From Bacteroidales bacterium (GTDB taxonomy: Bacteria; Bacteroidota; Bacteroidia; Bacteroidales; F082): a stretch of 64,000 bases of DNA. The stretch lies in assembly GCA_030683155.1 (NCBI GenBank), contig JAUXMV010000004.1:62001-126000 (forward strand). Direction: 5' to 3'. The notes under the pieces were generated by a model. It saw only the letters and a program-made list of their open reading frames with translations. It ran no database searches and was not told the DNA's origin. Below, piece after piece: positions 25,157-32,874 of this stretch. A program made the position numbers and the translations under genes. The first letter of the stretch is position 1, and each line of letters opens with the position of its first letter.

Positions 25157-26857
25157 CTATTGGTTTTTGAGTTCCTTAATTTTACTCTCGATCTTTTCCT
25201 TACGATTGAGGTAAACACCCTGATGCTTCAGATCGATCTCCTTAACCTCATCCGGATAGTATTCTGTTGCAATCTGAATCAGTGAATTAGCTTCACTGAT
25301 GTTATATATTTGCGTATCAAGCTTATTCTGCAGAAATGCACGGAAAAGGCGATTTATTTGATTGGCGTCCAGATTTGACACAATCGAGGGCTTTTCTTTG
25401 TTAAGCAAATATTGTTGACCTTTTGGGTATATTTCATCTCTCAAAGGCACATATCTAATGTAGTCAAGCAATACAATGTACACTGCTTGCCATTCTGTTA
25501 AGGTCAGCTCACTTTCAATGTTTGAATAGATTTTCTCTGAGAGCAGTTCTTTAGCATCGTTGTATGTCTTTTCAAAAGCTATTTCGGCATTGCGTTTATC
25601 CTTTTCCTGGAGCTCTTTGATTTGTTCTTTGAATCCGATTTGCTTGCCTGTTTCAGAAGTGTCAGTATTGCCATCCCTTTTTTGATAGTACTGATAACTT
25701 CCCTTTTCTGAACCTGCAACAATGAAAGCTTTACGAATTTTTCCAGACGACAGCTTTTCTTCATAGTCTTTTAAATCATTCTCATAGTCAGAATATTCCT
25801 CTGCATAATCAGTGACAGCATCCTTATAATCTTCTTCACTGTCATAATCTTCTCTGTCGGGTGAATCTGGTTCAATGGGTTTGCTTATTCGGGAGTAACC
25901 ACTACTGTATGAAAGTTCTACGGCCGGTAAACCATTCTTTACCTGTTCCTTCACTCTCTTTTCATCTTCACCATATATATAGCTTGAATATCCTAAGATA
26001 ATTTGGGGTTCTTCTTCCTGAACATGCTTGAGCTGGATTTCAAAGTGCTTGTCAGATTTGTTTCTAAAGCAAGCTCTGTCAAGACAAATTCCTTCCTGTG
26101 GGGAATCAGGAAAAAGCAGGAAATTTGATGCAGTGTTTTTCGGGCAACTTAAACAGGCACCTGCTTTTTTATCAAGTAATTCATCAGCAAGATCAAAAGT
26201 TGCCTCACTCAATTTTAGTGTAAATTGTTTCTCGATATGGTTTTTTAGTTCTTTTACTGTGCCTGCATTCCAATACCTTGCAGATCTAACTTCTTCACTG
26301 TATGAGTTCTCATAAAGCTCTGTTTGATATTCAGCTTCAAGCTTGCAGATTTCCATTGCATGACCAATTCCAATGATCTCCGATGAAAGTAGTTTTTTGA
26401 ATTCAGGAAGCAGATCATTCAGCTTTAGCCGTTGCCGGATGTATGTTTGATTTTTCCCAAACCTGATGCATAATGCATCAATGTCATACGTTCCTTTCTC
26501 AATGAGCTTTTGGTATGCTAAAGCCTCTTCCAAAGGGCTCACGTCTTTTCTCTGAAGGTTTTCTGTTATCATCAGGTCGAAAGCTTCTTCATCCGAAAGC
26601 TCTCGTACAATAACAGGGACCTCAGTTAAATCTGCAATTACGGCTGCTGATAATCTTCTTGCTCCGCAGATAACCTCATAGATTGGGATAGCCTTCTTTT
26701 TGAGATGCGGGTTTAGCCTGGCAATGATCGGCTGAAGTATGCCGACTTGCTTGATGCTTTCGGCCAGCTGATCGATGCTCTCTTGATGAAACTCCTTCCG
26801 GGGATTCATTGAGCTTTCGTGAAGCTGGTTTGTTTTAATGTACTGAATTTGTTGCAT
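25157..26857 (-). CDS. ParB/RepB/Spo0J-family protein
   Basis: 566 residues. N-terminal ParB domain: NQLHESSMNPRKEF (about 10-23), GVLQPIIARLN-like loop and ICGARRLSAAV; then the ParB HTH (RFGKNQTYIRQRLKL, about 127-141). The rest is unusual: a Cys-containing region (CLSCPKN, then CLDRACF) and a long acidic Asp/Glu/Tyr stretch before a helical C-terminus. No ParA is nearby, so plasmid-style partition is not indicated; a phage DNA-binding or transcription role is possible. A tRNA-like element precedes the gene. Confidence 0.8.
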   Translation of the reverse strand: MQQIQYIKTNQLHESSMNPRKEFHQESIDQLAESIKQVGILQPIIARLNPHLKKKAIPIYEVICGARRLSAAVIADLTEVPVIVRELSDEEAFDLMITENLQRKDVSPLEEALAYQKLIEKGTYDIDALCIRFGKNQTYIRQRLKLNDLLPEFKKLLSSEIIGIGHAMEICKLEAEYQTELYENSYSEEVRSARYWNAGTVKELKNHIEKQFTLKLSEATFDLADELLDKKAGACLSCPKNTASNFLLFPDSPQEGICLDRACFRNKSDKHFEIQLKHVQEEEPQIILGYSSYIYGEDEKRVKEQVKNGLPAVELSYSSGYSRISKPIEPDSPDREDYDSEEDYKDAVTDYAEEYSDYENDLKDYEEKLSSGKIRKAFIVAGSEKGSYQYYQKRDGNTDTSETGKQIGFKEQIKELQEKDKRNAEIAFEKTYNDAKELLSEKIYSNIESELTLTEWQAVYIVLLDYIRYVPLRDEIYPKGQQYLLNKEKPSIVSNLDANQINRLFRAFLQNKLDTQIYNISEANSLIQIATEYYPDEVKEIDLKHQGVYLNRKEKIESKIKELKNQ

Positions 26858-26886
26858 TTGATTATTGTTTAAGTTATTAATAAAGG

Positions 26887-26985
26887 TGGTGGGGAATGAA
26901 GGGCTCGAACCTCTTTCCGGTGATGAACTGCTGCTTTCAGAGTTCAGCGGCCGCCCGGATGCGCTACCATTTCCGCCAGTTCCCC
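26887..26985 (-). tRNA. tRNA-like element with encoded CCA but no normal anticodon arm
   Basis: Minus strand: acceptor GGGGAAC/ATTCCCC (6 of 7 pairs), TG linker, 3-bp D stem GCG/CGC with a type II-like D-loop, T loop TTCGAGC, discriminator A and encoded CCA (26887-26889). Between D and T arms, where an anticodon arm should be, lies TCCGG/CCGGA enclosing a 9-bp hairpin with an AAAG loop. No credible anticodon can be assigned. It may be a decayed type II tRNA or a functional tRNA mimic acting as an RNA-processing signal ahead of the ParB-like gene. Confidence 0.5.
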
Positions 26986-26987
26986 AT

Positions 26988-27048
26988 TTGCCGCGTTCAT
27001 CTATATTGGGATATATTCATTCTGATTATGAGCCAGAAAACGCGGCAA
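26988..27048 (-). other. Structured inverted-repeat element with Met-like anticodon loop
   Basis: 10-bp arms TTGCCGCGTT/AACGCGGCAA enclose two smaller hairpins. One is a 5-bp stem with loop CTCATAA, identical to a tRNA-Met anticodon loop; the other is TATAT/ATATA around CCCA. It lies 2 bp from the tRNA-like element and has no D arm or TTCGA loop, so it is not a tRNA gene. Confidence 0.4.
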
Positions 27049-27088
27049 TTGCATGAATCTCATTATTCAAAGAACGATGTGTAGATGC

Positions 27089-27625
27089 TCATGCAGCATC
27101 AACTTCTTCCATAACAGGAGTTTCATCAAATGGAAGCTCTAACTGTTTTATGGCAAACTTGCCTTCAAGGTATTGTTCGACTTCATATAGGCAAGCCTGT
27201 ATGTCGTTGTAAAGCTCAGCCTCGAAAACATAAGGGTCATTATCATCACTAAATTTGGTAAATGGGGTTGTGATATTTAAAACCTTTCCTGAAGGAAATT
27301 TTCTTGAGCCAATAATTACCAGTCCTTCATGTTCTTCTTCGCCTCCAATGGAAAATCCGGTGACAGAATAATCCTCGAACTGTTTAAGGGCTTCGTCTGA
27401 CTCAAATGTTTCCACGCTTATCAGCTCAGACTTACGGAGGTCACATATCATAACCATGTGCAGGGTCAGCCTGTCAAAGGCTTTTTTGAGGTCGTCATGC
27501 ACCAGGCCGGCACATTTCATAATAATTTCATTTGTAACTGGTCCTCCTTCGGTCTCGATTGTTTCATTAAGTTCAACTTCGAGGCTTCGGGATTTGAGCT
27601 TTGCTTTTCGGATTTTTCGTTGCAT
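27089..27625 (-). CDS. Conserved phage early protein
   Basis: 178 residues. A basic start (MQRKIRKAKLKSRSLEVEL), a beta/alpha core with GGEEEHEGLVIIGSRKFPSGK (about 94-114) and an acidic tail. I do not recognise a named domain. It is followed by the structured intergenic region with the tRNA-like element, and its start lies inside the preceding gene (109-bp overlap). Confidence 0.65.
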   Translation of the reverse strand: MQRKIRKAKLKSRSLEVELNETIETEGGPVTNEIIMKCAGLVHDDLKKAFDRLTLHMVMICDLRKSELISVETFESDEALKQFEDYSVTGFSIGGEEEHEGLVIIGSRKFPSGKVLNITTPFTKFSDDNDPYVFEAELYNDIQACLYEVEQYLEGKFAIKQLELPFDETPVMEEVDAA

Positions 27626-27792
27626 AATTTCTGTTTTTGAGATTGTAGTTCTTTTGCCTTTCGGTATTTTTCAAGCAGGTGAACTGCTGCGCGTACTTTT
27701 GCTGATTCTGGGTCGCCCTTAGTATGAAGCAAGGTTACGCGCAGGAATTCATCCTCATCTATGATTGTTAAACATGCATCTAGTTTGATCAC
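27517..27792 (-). CDS. Small hypothetical protein, C-terminus overlapping the next gene
   Basis: 91 residues. The first half looks coding (IIDEDEFLRVTLLHTKGDPES, then AKVRAAVHLLEKYRKAKEL); the second half is low-complexity Gln/Lys/Ser within the overlap with the next gene. The start couples to the upstream stop by 4 bp (ATGA). The true protein is likely this reading frame, but the overlap is long enough that a frame error or a shorter product cannot be excluded. Confidence 0.5.
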   Translation of the reverse strand: MIKLDACLTIIDEDEFLRVTLLHTKGDPESAKVRAAVHLLEKYRKAKELQSQKQKLCNEKSEKQSSNPEASKLNLMKQSRPKEDQLQMKLL

Positions 27793-28256
27793 GGAAGTTT
27801 GATTGTGAGAAACTCTGTGGTACTTGTTTGCGGTGGATAAAGCTGTTCGCCTGTATCGGAGTCTGCTATACTCATTCCTGGCTTAATTGATTTAAGGAAG
27901 ATTTCCCTGTCTTTGACAGCTGTTTTAATTTCGGCTTCCTTTTCTTTCAGTTCATTATACTGACTATCTCCACAGTTGGAAAAGTCATAAACTGTTCGGC
28001 TTGTCTTGGTGATACTGCAACCAAAAGCTTTGAAGGTTTTCTCCTTGTACTTTTCTGCCTCAATCTGAATGGCATCCTTGACATCTGGATGCTTTCTGAT
28101 TGCGTTAACTGTTTCTTCCAGATTCTTGAGCATGATTTCAAGCTCCAGTGGATTCCGGAATCCAGATGTGATTTCATCCACGCACATCTGCACGAATGTC
28201 TCTCTTTCGGCTTTGTTGGCCGGGAGATAGGTGAATTGTGAAATTGCTGTTTCCAT
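27789..28256 (-). CDS. Conserved phage early protein, helical
   Basis: 155 residues, largely helical with Lys/Glu repeats and one central Cys-containing segment (YDFSNCGDSQY). It lies 3 bp downstream of the DnaQ-like gene. Similar-looking proteins occur in early operons of Bacteroidota phages; I cannot assign function. Possibly a structural partner of the exonuclease or a DNA-binding protein. Confidence 0.6.
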   Translation of the reverse strand: METAISQFTYLPANKAERETFVQMCVDEITSGFRNPLELEIMLKNLEETVNAIRKHPDVKDAIQIEAEKYKEKTFKAFGCSITKTSRTVYDFSNCGDSQYNELKEKEAEIKTAVKDREIFLKSIKPGMSIADSDTGEQLYPPQTSTTEFLTIKLP

Positions 28257-28259
28257 GGT

Positions 28260-28826
28260 TTAGGATTTTACGATTTGATAAATGTTACGTGTCAATTCAA
28301 TGTCGTAGGTGGCATCATGAAGCTTTGATTCATCAATGCCTCCCAGGAGGAATGCTGCAACTGTCATAAGTTTGAAGTTGAGCATAGTTGATCTTTCGTT
28401 TAGGAGGTATTCAGTGGCCAATACCATTACGTCCAGAGGGTTTGACCAGAACCAACTGCCGAAGTACTTATCTCCGTTGCGCTCAAAAAAGGCACGGAGA
28501 AATCCATTGTCAAAGGCTGCATTATTCCATCCGGCCAGAAACGCTTTATCAAGCTTGTTAAACTTGTCAATATAATTGAGAAGCATCGCAATGAATCTGC
28601 GGTAAACCTCTGCCTCAGATGGGTAGGCTCTGATCTCATCAATTGTTTTACCGGAGATTTTTAATGCCTCCTGATCTATTTGCAGATGTGGAGCAGGATT
28701 GATTTTGAAGTCAAATGTTTTCACCGGTTCACCATCTATTTCAAGGATTCCTGAAAGCTGGTGCATGCCGTGGATTTTACTGTCGAGACCAGTTGTCTCG
28801 ACGTCAAAAAATAGGATTTTTGTCAT
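28260..28826 (-). CDS. DnaQ-like DEDD 3'-5' exonuclease
   Basis: 188 residues from MTKILFF (an alternative ATG lies 9 bp upstream at 28835). DEDD motifs seen: FFDVETTG near the start, NNAAFDNGF (about 102-110) and HDATYDIELT near the end. Family members proofread or trim DNA and RNA ends. The substrate here is probably phage DNA during replication or recombination. Preceded by the repeat array and minihelix-like element. Confidence 0.88.
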   Translation of the reverse strand: MTKILFFDVETTGLDSKIHGMHQLSGILEIDGEPVKTFDFKINPAPHLQIDQEALKISGKTIDEIRAYPSEAEVYRRFIAMLLNYIDKFNKLDKAFLAGWNNAAFDNGFLRAFFERNGDKYFGSWFWSNPLDVMVLATEYLLNERSTMLNFKLMTVAAFLLGGIDESKLHDATYDIELTRNIYQIVKS

Positions 28827-28862
28827 TTTTATCATTTTAAGTGTTAATAATTATTGGGTTTT

Positions 28863-28904
28863 GGCGGCATCCCGGAATCGAACCGGGATTAACCATTATG
28901 CCGC
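28863..28904 (-). other. tRNA minihelix-like element
   Basis: Minus strand: GCGGCAT/ATGCCGC acceptor-like 7-bp stem, a 10-nt connector resembling a D-loop, then a perfect T arm CCCGG-TTCGATT-CCGGG. D stem and anticodon arm are absent. It reads like a tRNA with its middle deleted, or a deliberate mimic. It starts the leader of the DnaQ-like gene and adjoins the pentanucleotide array. Confidence 0.5.
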
Positions 28905-28916
28905 TTTCCTTGTCAT

Positions 28917-29054
28917 GCCTTGCCTAGCCATGCCGCGCCGAGCCATGCCGCGCCGAGCCATGCCATGCCATGCCTGGCCTCTGTCCTTGCCTAGCCGTGC
29001 CATGCCGAGCCATGCCGCGCCGAGCCATGCCATGCCGGGCCTCTGTCCTTGCCA
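28917..29054. repeat. (GCCNN)n pentanucleotide repeat array
   Basis: Almost every fifth base starts GCC for about 138 bp: units GCCAT, GCCGC, GCCGA, GCCTA, GCCTT, GCCGG recur. A 15-bp unit GCCATGCCGCGCCGA is tandemly repeated. A larger unit of about 60 bp ending in CCTCTGTCCTTGCC occurs twice. No ORF with sensible composition spans it. Confidence 0.8.
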
Positions 29055-29066
29055 TAGCTAAAATTG

Positions 29067-29528
29067 TCATACTATTTTCAACATCTGTTTCAACTGCCCA
29101 AGCTTTGCCATTTCATCACTGTTTCTTTTTCGCTCTTCCATCGTAAGTGAATCGTGCCGAATATTTTTCAATATCAATAGCCCTCGGTTTAACTCTTTCT
29201 TAACAGCATCAATAGCTTTTTCACGCGCATAAGTTGTTTGTTCGGATGGTTTCAGGAACTTATATCCAAAACCTCTGATGTTGCTCATATACAACTTATG
29301 TCTATCAAGTACATCAAGCCTCAACTTCTCAATCAAGCTCATATATTCAAACTGTTGCAGGTTGATTGCCTCAATAAATTCGGTAACGGATTCAAATTCT
29401 TCATACTCCGGAGCAACAATCAAGAATTTACTCTTGATATATTCATGTGTGATTAATTCATCTGGCTGAAAATTTTCAACCAAACCATCAATCAATTTTT
29501 CCCACTCATTTTCGCCTATCTTGTTCAT
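29067..29528 (-). CDS. Hypothetical phage protein
   Basis: 153 residues, helical. The middle contains DRHKLYMSNIRGFGYKFLKPSEQ (about 74-96), resembling a winged-helix recognition region (compare the GFGYRF motif of OmpR-type domains), which suggests DNA binding. The tail is a Lys/Glu coiled coil. It overlaps the preceding gene by 4 bp, so both are co-translated. Family not certain. Confidence 0.6.
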   Translation of the reverse strand: MNKIGENEWEKLIDGLVENFQPDELITHEYIKSKFLIVAPEYEEFESVTEFIEAINLQQFEYMSLIEKLRLDVLDRHKLYMSNIRGFGYKFLKPSEQTTYAREKAIDAVKKELNRGLLILKNIRHDSLTMEERKRNSDEMAKLGQLKQMLKIV

Positions 29529-30094
29529 GCCTGATTGTTTTTAATAAGTTCAAATCTTCCAAAGCGAGGACGGTAATCACCAAGCCCGACATAGCTGCCT
29601 GCGTTTTCTACAATCCTAATAAGTTCTTCCTGGTTAAGTTTATATTCATCAAGCAAGCAGCTAAAAGTTACTTTCCAAGTGTTAAATAATGGCCTTGTCC
29701 TGATTATTTTTTGAGTGCCAACCTTTACGGTTCTTTGATCAACATACTGCTTCTTTTCAAAGAGTATCATGGGAGTTAAATCACTGTCAGGAAAATTGAA
29801 TTCAGCATCATCAGTAATAAGTAGCGCCTGTTTGATGGTGGTTCCTAACTTGAAGTGCTTGGCTGATGCCAATAACATACTCTCAATGTTTTGACCAGGT
29901 ATATACCAACCTGTTCTATAGTAGCATGATGCCTCAAACTCAACTTTTGAGATATTCAAATAATCTTCATCAGTTTTGTTTCTTTTATTATGCTTCTTCA
30001 ATTCTTTGGAAAAATGATGCAAGGGATTAGCCGTAACATCAGAATGCATTAAAAAAGGTGAAGTGCCTTCTATTGTAAATTTTATTTCTTTCAT
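29525..30094 (-). CDS. Conserved phage protein with GxGxxRPxxGRF signature
   Basis: 189 residues. Opens with KFTIEGTSPFLMHSD (about 4-18) and closes with YVGLGDYRPRFGRFEL (about 168-183). This start/finish pair is seen in a widespread family of phage early proteins of unknown function; the glycine-rich end and beta-alpha pattern recall RRM/RAMP-like folds, which is inference. It sits with recombination genes (Cas4-like nuclease, RecA-like ATPase). Confidence 0.65.
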   Translation of the reverse strand: MKEIKFTIEGTSPFLMHSDVTANPLHHFSKELKKHNKRNKTDEDYLNISKVEFEASCYYRTGWYIPGQNIESMLLASAKHFKLGTTIKQALLITDDAEFNFPDSDLTPMILFEKKQYVDQRTVKVGTQKIIRTRPLFNTWKVTFSCLLDEYKLNQEELIRIVENAGSYVGLGDYRPRFGRFELIKNNQA

Positions 30095-30107
30095 TGTATT
30101 ACGTTTT

Positions 30108-30374
30108 TTAATTACTTTTTTCGATTAAATTTTCAAGTGCTTCTCTCTTGAAATAAAGCTTGTTTCCGAACTTTCTCTTTGGCAATACACCGGTCATAAC
30201 ATACCGGTAAATACTTCCCTTGGATACCCTAAGAAATTCAGCCGCTTCCTCTACTGTCATTTGTTTCGCTCTGTTATCAGACTTCAATGCTTCAGTACGA
30301 TTACGTTGACTTTCCACAAGAATCATTTCAATTCTGCTCAGTTTATCAAGAATTATTTCAAATGGATTTTCCAT
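30108..30374 (-). CDS. Excisionase-type helix-turn-helix protein
   Basis: 88 residues. The second half is a clear HTH_17/MerR-like excisionase domain: MTVEEAAEFLRVSKGSIYRYV (about 39-59), then GVLPKRKFGNKLYF. The N-terminus is a coiled coil. Could be the directionality factor, although it is far from int; or an early regulator. Confidence 0.8.
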   Translation of the reverse strand: MENPFEIILDKLSRIEMILVESQRNRTEALKSDNRAKQMTVEEAAEFLRVSKGSIYRYVMTGVLPKRKFGNKLYFKREALENLIEKSN

Positions 30375-30375
30375 G

Positions 30376-31026
30376 CTATGCTACTTTGGTTAAAAGGTTT
30401 GTGTAATTCTTGATTGTCATAAAGTGTGCAAACTCCTCAGCAAGATTCTGAACATCATTTGCAAGCATCTCATAGCGCATACATGGGAAAGCTTCGTGAG
30501 GAACGATATCTCCTTCAAAGCGACCGGAGGCATCAGTACCTTTATATCCGCGTACTTCAAATACATCGTACCAGAAAGTATGCGCTTCAAACATATCGAG
30601 GTAGAACCGCCATTGGTAGGAAGTGTAATATTCACCCCAGCCCGGATAGCTGAATTTTGTTTTAGCATCCCTGATCTCAATCCCTTCAACTCCATCAGCA
30701 CGACCATTGACCACAAACTCCATGTGCTTGGTGTGATAGATTTTCTTGGCCGGAACTTCATGAATCATGTTAGGGTGAGCATTCCGGTAATCGATGGCAG
30801 GCTTTGCTTGCTCCGGAGTGAAGGTTATCCCCTCAACAGTGAGTGAGCCGTTGAGGGTGAAAGGCAATTCAATGATCTTGTGAAAAGCATTCCCTAGTCT
30901 GGTTTTGTCGTTGCCGACAAACTTTCCTGTGAGGCTTTCAATGAGCGATTGTTCTGTATCCCAATCGCTCACATTGTCAACCATACGGCGAAACTTTTCA
31001 AGTGTTGTAACAGCAATGCGATACAT
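30376..31026 (-). CDS. Cas4/RecB-like PD-(D/E)XK exonuclease
   Basis: 216 residues. Helical N-terminal part with GNAFHKIIELPF (about 45-56), then FVVNGRADGVEG (catalytic Asp near 112) and IEIRDAKTKF (Asp and Lys near 119-121), with a downstream YQWRFYLDMF motif like the QxxxY of RecB-family nucleases. No cysteines for an Fe-S cluster, unlike classical Cas4. Expected to resect DNA ends for phage recombination together with the ATPase next to it. Confidence 0.8.
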   Translation of the reverse strand: MYRIAVTTLEKFRRMVDNVSDWDTEQSLIESLTGKFVGNDKTRLGNAFHKIIELPFTLNGSLTVEGITFTPEQAKPAIDYRNAHPNMIHEVPAKKIYHTKHMEFVVNGRADGVEGIEIRDAKTKFSYPGWGEYYTSYQWRFYLDMFEAHTFWYDVFEVRGYKGTDASGRFEGDIVPHEAFPCMRYEMLANDVQNLAEEFAHFMTIKNYTNLLTKVA

Positions 31027-31028
31027 GA

Positions 31029-31982
31029 CTATACATTCATTGAGGTTTGACCAACCGGGGCAGGCCTACTGTGTCCTGGTGCAGGCAACGGAACTTTTTC
31101 AAAAGCCTTAGAGTTGCGGTTAACTACAAAGCCCAGGGCTTTGCCTCTTTCAGAAACAAGCTTTCGTAAAGCTAGGCTGTAGGTAGGTGGAAGTTCACTG
31201 ACAACCGCCAGTAATTTTGTAAGATCTTCGGGGTCTTCAGTACGGCTTATCAACTCCTGATATTTTGATACTTTTTCAAGAGCTTCACGCTGTGCTTCGC
31301 TCATATTGGCAATAGCATCTTTAACCCTTTCGATGATATTGGCCATATAGGTTGGAAAATCAGGATCTGTCTCATTTGGAATTTCCGTGATTGGAAGCCT
31401 GGCAACATTTTTTCCAATTGTGGTGTCAGTTGGTTCCCACTGGATGGAGCGTTTGTTGTTGATGGTTCGCATATAGCCTACCTGATCTGCAATACGGAGC
31501 AGGAGGTTATAAGATTGACCAGTGACATCCGGAATCTTCTTGATGGTATCACCTTCTTTTTCATCCTTTGCATGGGCAATGATTACAAGCTCTGCATTGT
31601 CTGCCCTGCGGTTGTTTACGAATAGCTTAAACTCGTCTCCGATTGCTCCATAAGCCTTAAGCTTATTTTTGGCTGTTGCATAGTCTTGTTTGATCACGTA
31701 AGACATAAGGAAGTCGTCCAGTGCAGCCTTAGCGGTGTCGATTCCAATTGTCTTGTAAGCATTGAATGTCCCTGCTTTTTCTTCGACTTGAACATCCTCC
31801 CACTTACTCACAAGCAAGGTGTCCTGACGCATGATGGAGCGATCAACTCCACGGTCAAAATCAATGAGCAATGGAGATTCACATGTGTTAAACAGGCTCG
31901 TTTTACCGATGCCCGGCTCACCATAAATAACGATCACAACGGGTCGTTTTGGGAGGCTTTCTTCTTTTTTTAAGATTGGCAT
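31029..31982 (-). CDS. RecA-like AAA ATPase (Sak4-type recombination protein)
   Basis: 317 residues. Walker A GEPGIGKTS (21-29), PLLIDFDRG (about 36-44) and a RecA-like core with ELVIIAHAKD (about 128-137). This matches the ATP-binding proteins that phages use with SSAP or SSB for strand annealing (Sak4 branch). The C-terminal 90 residues form a helical tail. The nuclease downstream lies 2 bp away. Confidence 0.85.
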   Translation of the reverse strand: MPILKKEESLPKRPVVIVIYGEPGIGKTSLFNTCESPLLIDFDRGVDRSIMRQDTLLVSKWEDVQVEEKAGTFNAYKTIGIDTAKAALDDFLMSYVIKQDYATAKNKLKAYGAIGDEFKLFVNNRRADNAELVIIAHAKDEKEGDTIKKIPDVTGQSYNLLLRIADQVGYMRTINNKRSIQWEPTDTTIGKNVARLPITEIPNETDPDFPTYMANIIERVKDAIANMSEAQREALEKVSKYQELISRTEDPEDLTKLLAVVSELPPTYSLALRKLVSERGKALGFVVNRNSKAFEKVPLPAPGHSRPAPVGQTSMNV

Positions 31983-32065
31983 TAGATTATAATTTAGTTG
32001 TTAGTAATTATTGATTGACAGCAAAAGGTTTACAAATTACCTTTGTACCGCATTAGATTATTGAA

Positions 32066-32311
32066 TTAGCTCACTCCTTGAGTGGGCTTTTTCTTTGGGG
32101 CATAATTCATAAACTTCCACAGAAGCTCCCTGATGTTTTCATTTGGCTCATGTACATAGTTGCCATTAGCCTGACTACACCGGTGCTGCAGGTAGGTGAA
32201 CAGCTTTGCCAACTGTGGATGTTGATCTACTTCATCTGTGGAGTAGCGATCTTTAAATTCATTGAAAAGTGTCCGACAGGTCTTTTCTTTCATTTCGATA
32301 ATTGTTTCCAT
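32066..32311 (-). CDS. Small hypothetical protein
   Basis: 81 residues, helical, with His/Asp and aromatic residues (KLFTYLQHRCSQANGNYVHEP). An alternative Met is at residue 7. It lies between the HU-like gene and the RecA-like ATPase, with gaps of 21 and 83 bp. Not recognised. Confidence 0.5.
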   Translation of the reverse strand: METIIEMKEKTCRTLFNEFKDRYSTDEVDQHPQLAKLFTYLQHRCSQANGNYVHEPNENIRELLWKFMNYAPKKKPTQGVS

Positions 32312-32332
32312 TTTGCATTAGATTATTTATGA

Positions 32333-32617
32333 TTACTTGATTTTCGCTTTGAAAATCTTTGATGGTCTGAAAACTGGTGTTTTATGTGCCGGGATAATTA
32401 CCTGAACATTGCGGCTAATATCCATCCCTGGTTTATCTTTTCGGATCGCAGAATCGAAAACCCCGAAGTTGTTTATGCGTACTTTGTTTCCAAGCCTTAC
32501 TTCATTTTTAATTACCCCAAAAGTTGTACTGATAATTTTCTCTGCATCCTTTTTGGCTATGCTACATTTTGCAGATACGACTCCGGCAAGCATGCTTCTG
32601 TTGATGGTTCTTTTCAT
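32333..32617 (-). CDS. HU/IHF-family DNA-bending protein
   Basis: 94 residues, normal for the family. Helical dimerisation part, then NKVRINNFGVFDSAIRKDK (about 44-62) and the beta-arm with RNVQVIIPAHKTPVFRPS (about 69-86), where the Pro tip intercalates into DNA. Likely folds the phage att or origin region. 4-bp overlap with the HTH gene upstream. Confidence 0.88.
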   Translation of the reverse strand: MKRTINRSMLAGVVSAKCSIAKKDAEKIISTTFGVIKNEVRLGNKVRINNFGVFDSAIRKDKPGMDISRNVQVIIPAHKTPVFRPSKIFKAKIK

Positions 32618-32874
32618 ATTTTTTCGGTATATGATATAGTTTCCAGTTCGGTCAGGCTGTAGGTAACTTTCGCGTTTCCTTCACCCAGTTTAATGCGTTT
32701 GAGCTTTCCTTGAATACGCCAAGCTTTAACCTTTGATTCGCCAAAGCGTCTATAAGCCTCACGTTGGCTTAACTCGTCCTTTTGCATTATTCCAGCCTTT
32801 TTCAGGGCATTGATAGCCCCTAACTCTGCTGCTGCTGTCAGCATTTTTTGAAGTTTATATTCAGCTATTTCCAT
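32614..32874 (-). CDS. Small winged-helix/HTH DNA-binding protein
   Basis: 86 residues from MEIAEYKLQ. Helical N-terminus; then the sequence SQREAYRRFGESKVKAWRIQGKL (about 37-59) looks like a recognition helix-turn-helix, followed by a beta-wing ending VTYSLTELETI. Overlaps the LuxR-type gene by 14 bp. Possibly an early regulator. Confidence 0.65.
   Translation of the reverse strand: MEIAEYKLQKMLTAAAELGAINALKKAGIMQKDELSQREAYRRFGESKVKAWRIQGKLKRIKLGEGNAKVTYSLTELETISYTEKI

Noticed and set aside
28917-29054. CRISPR array
   Set aside because: Units are 5 and 15 bp with no spacers of constant length; no cas1/cas2. The Cas4-like nuclease belongs to the phage recombination cluster.
24259-29054. Diversity-generating retroelement or retron
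   Set aside because: Considered because of the repeat array and structured elements, but no reverse transcriptase is encoded in the window.
28699-29061. Rightward ORF of 120 residues rich in AMPRRAMPCHA-type repeats
   Set aside because: It is the translation of the GCCNN repeat array and of the antisense of the DnaQ-like gene; composition is artefactual.
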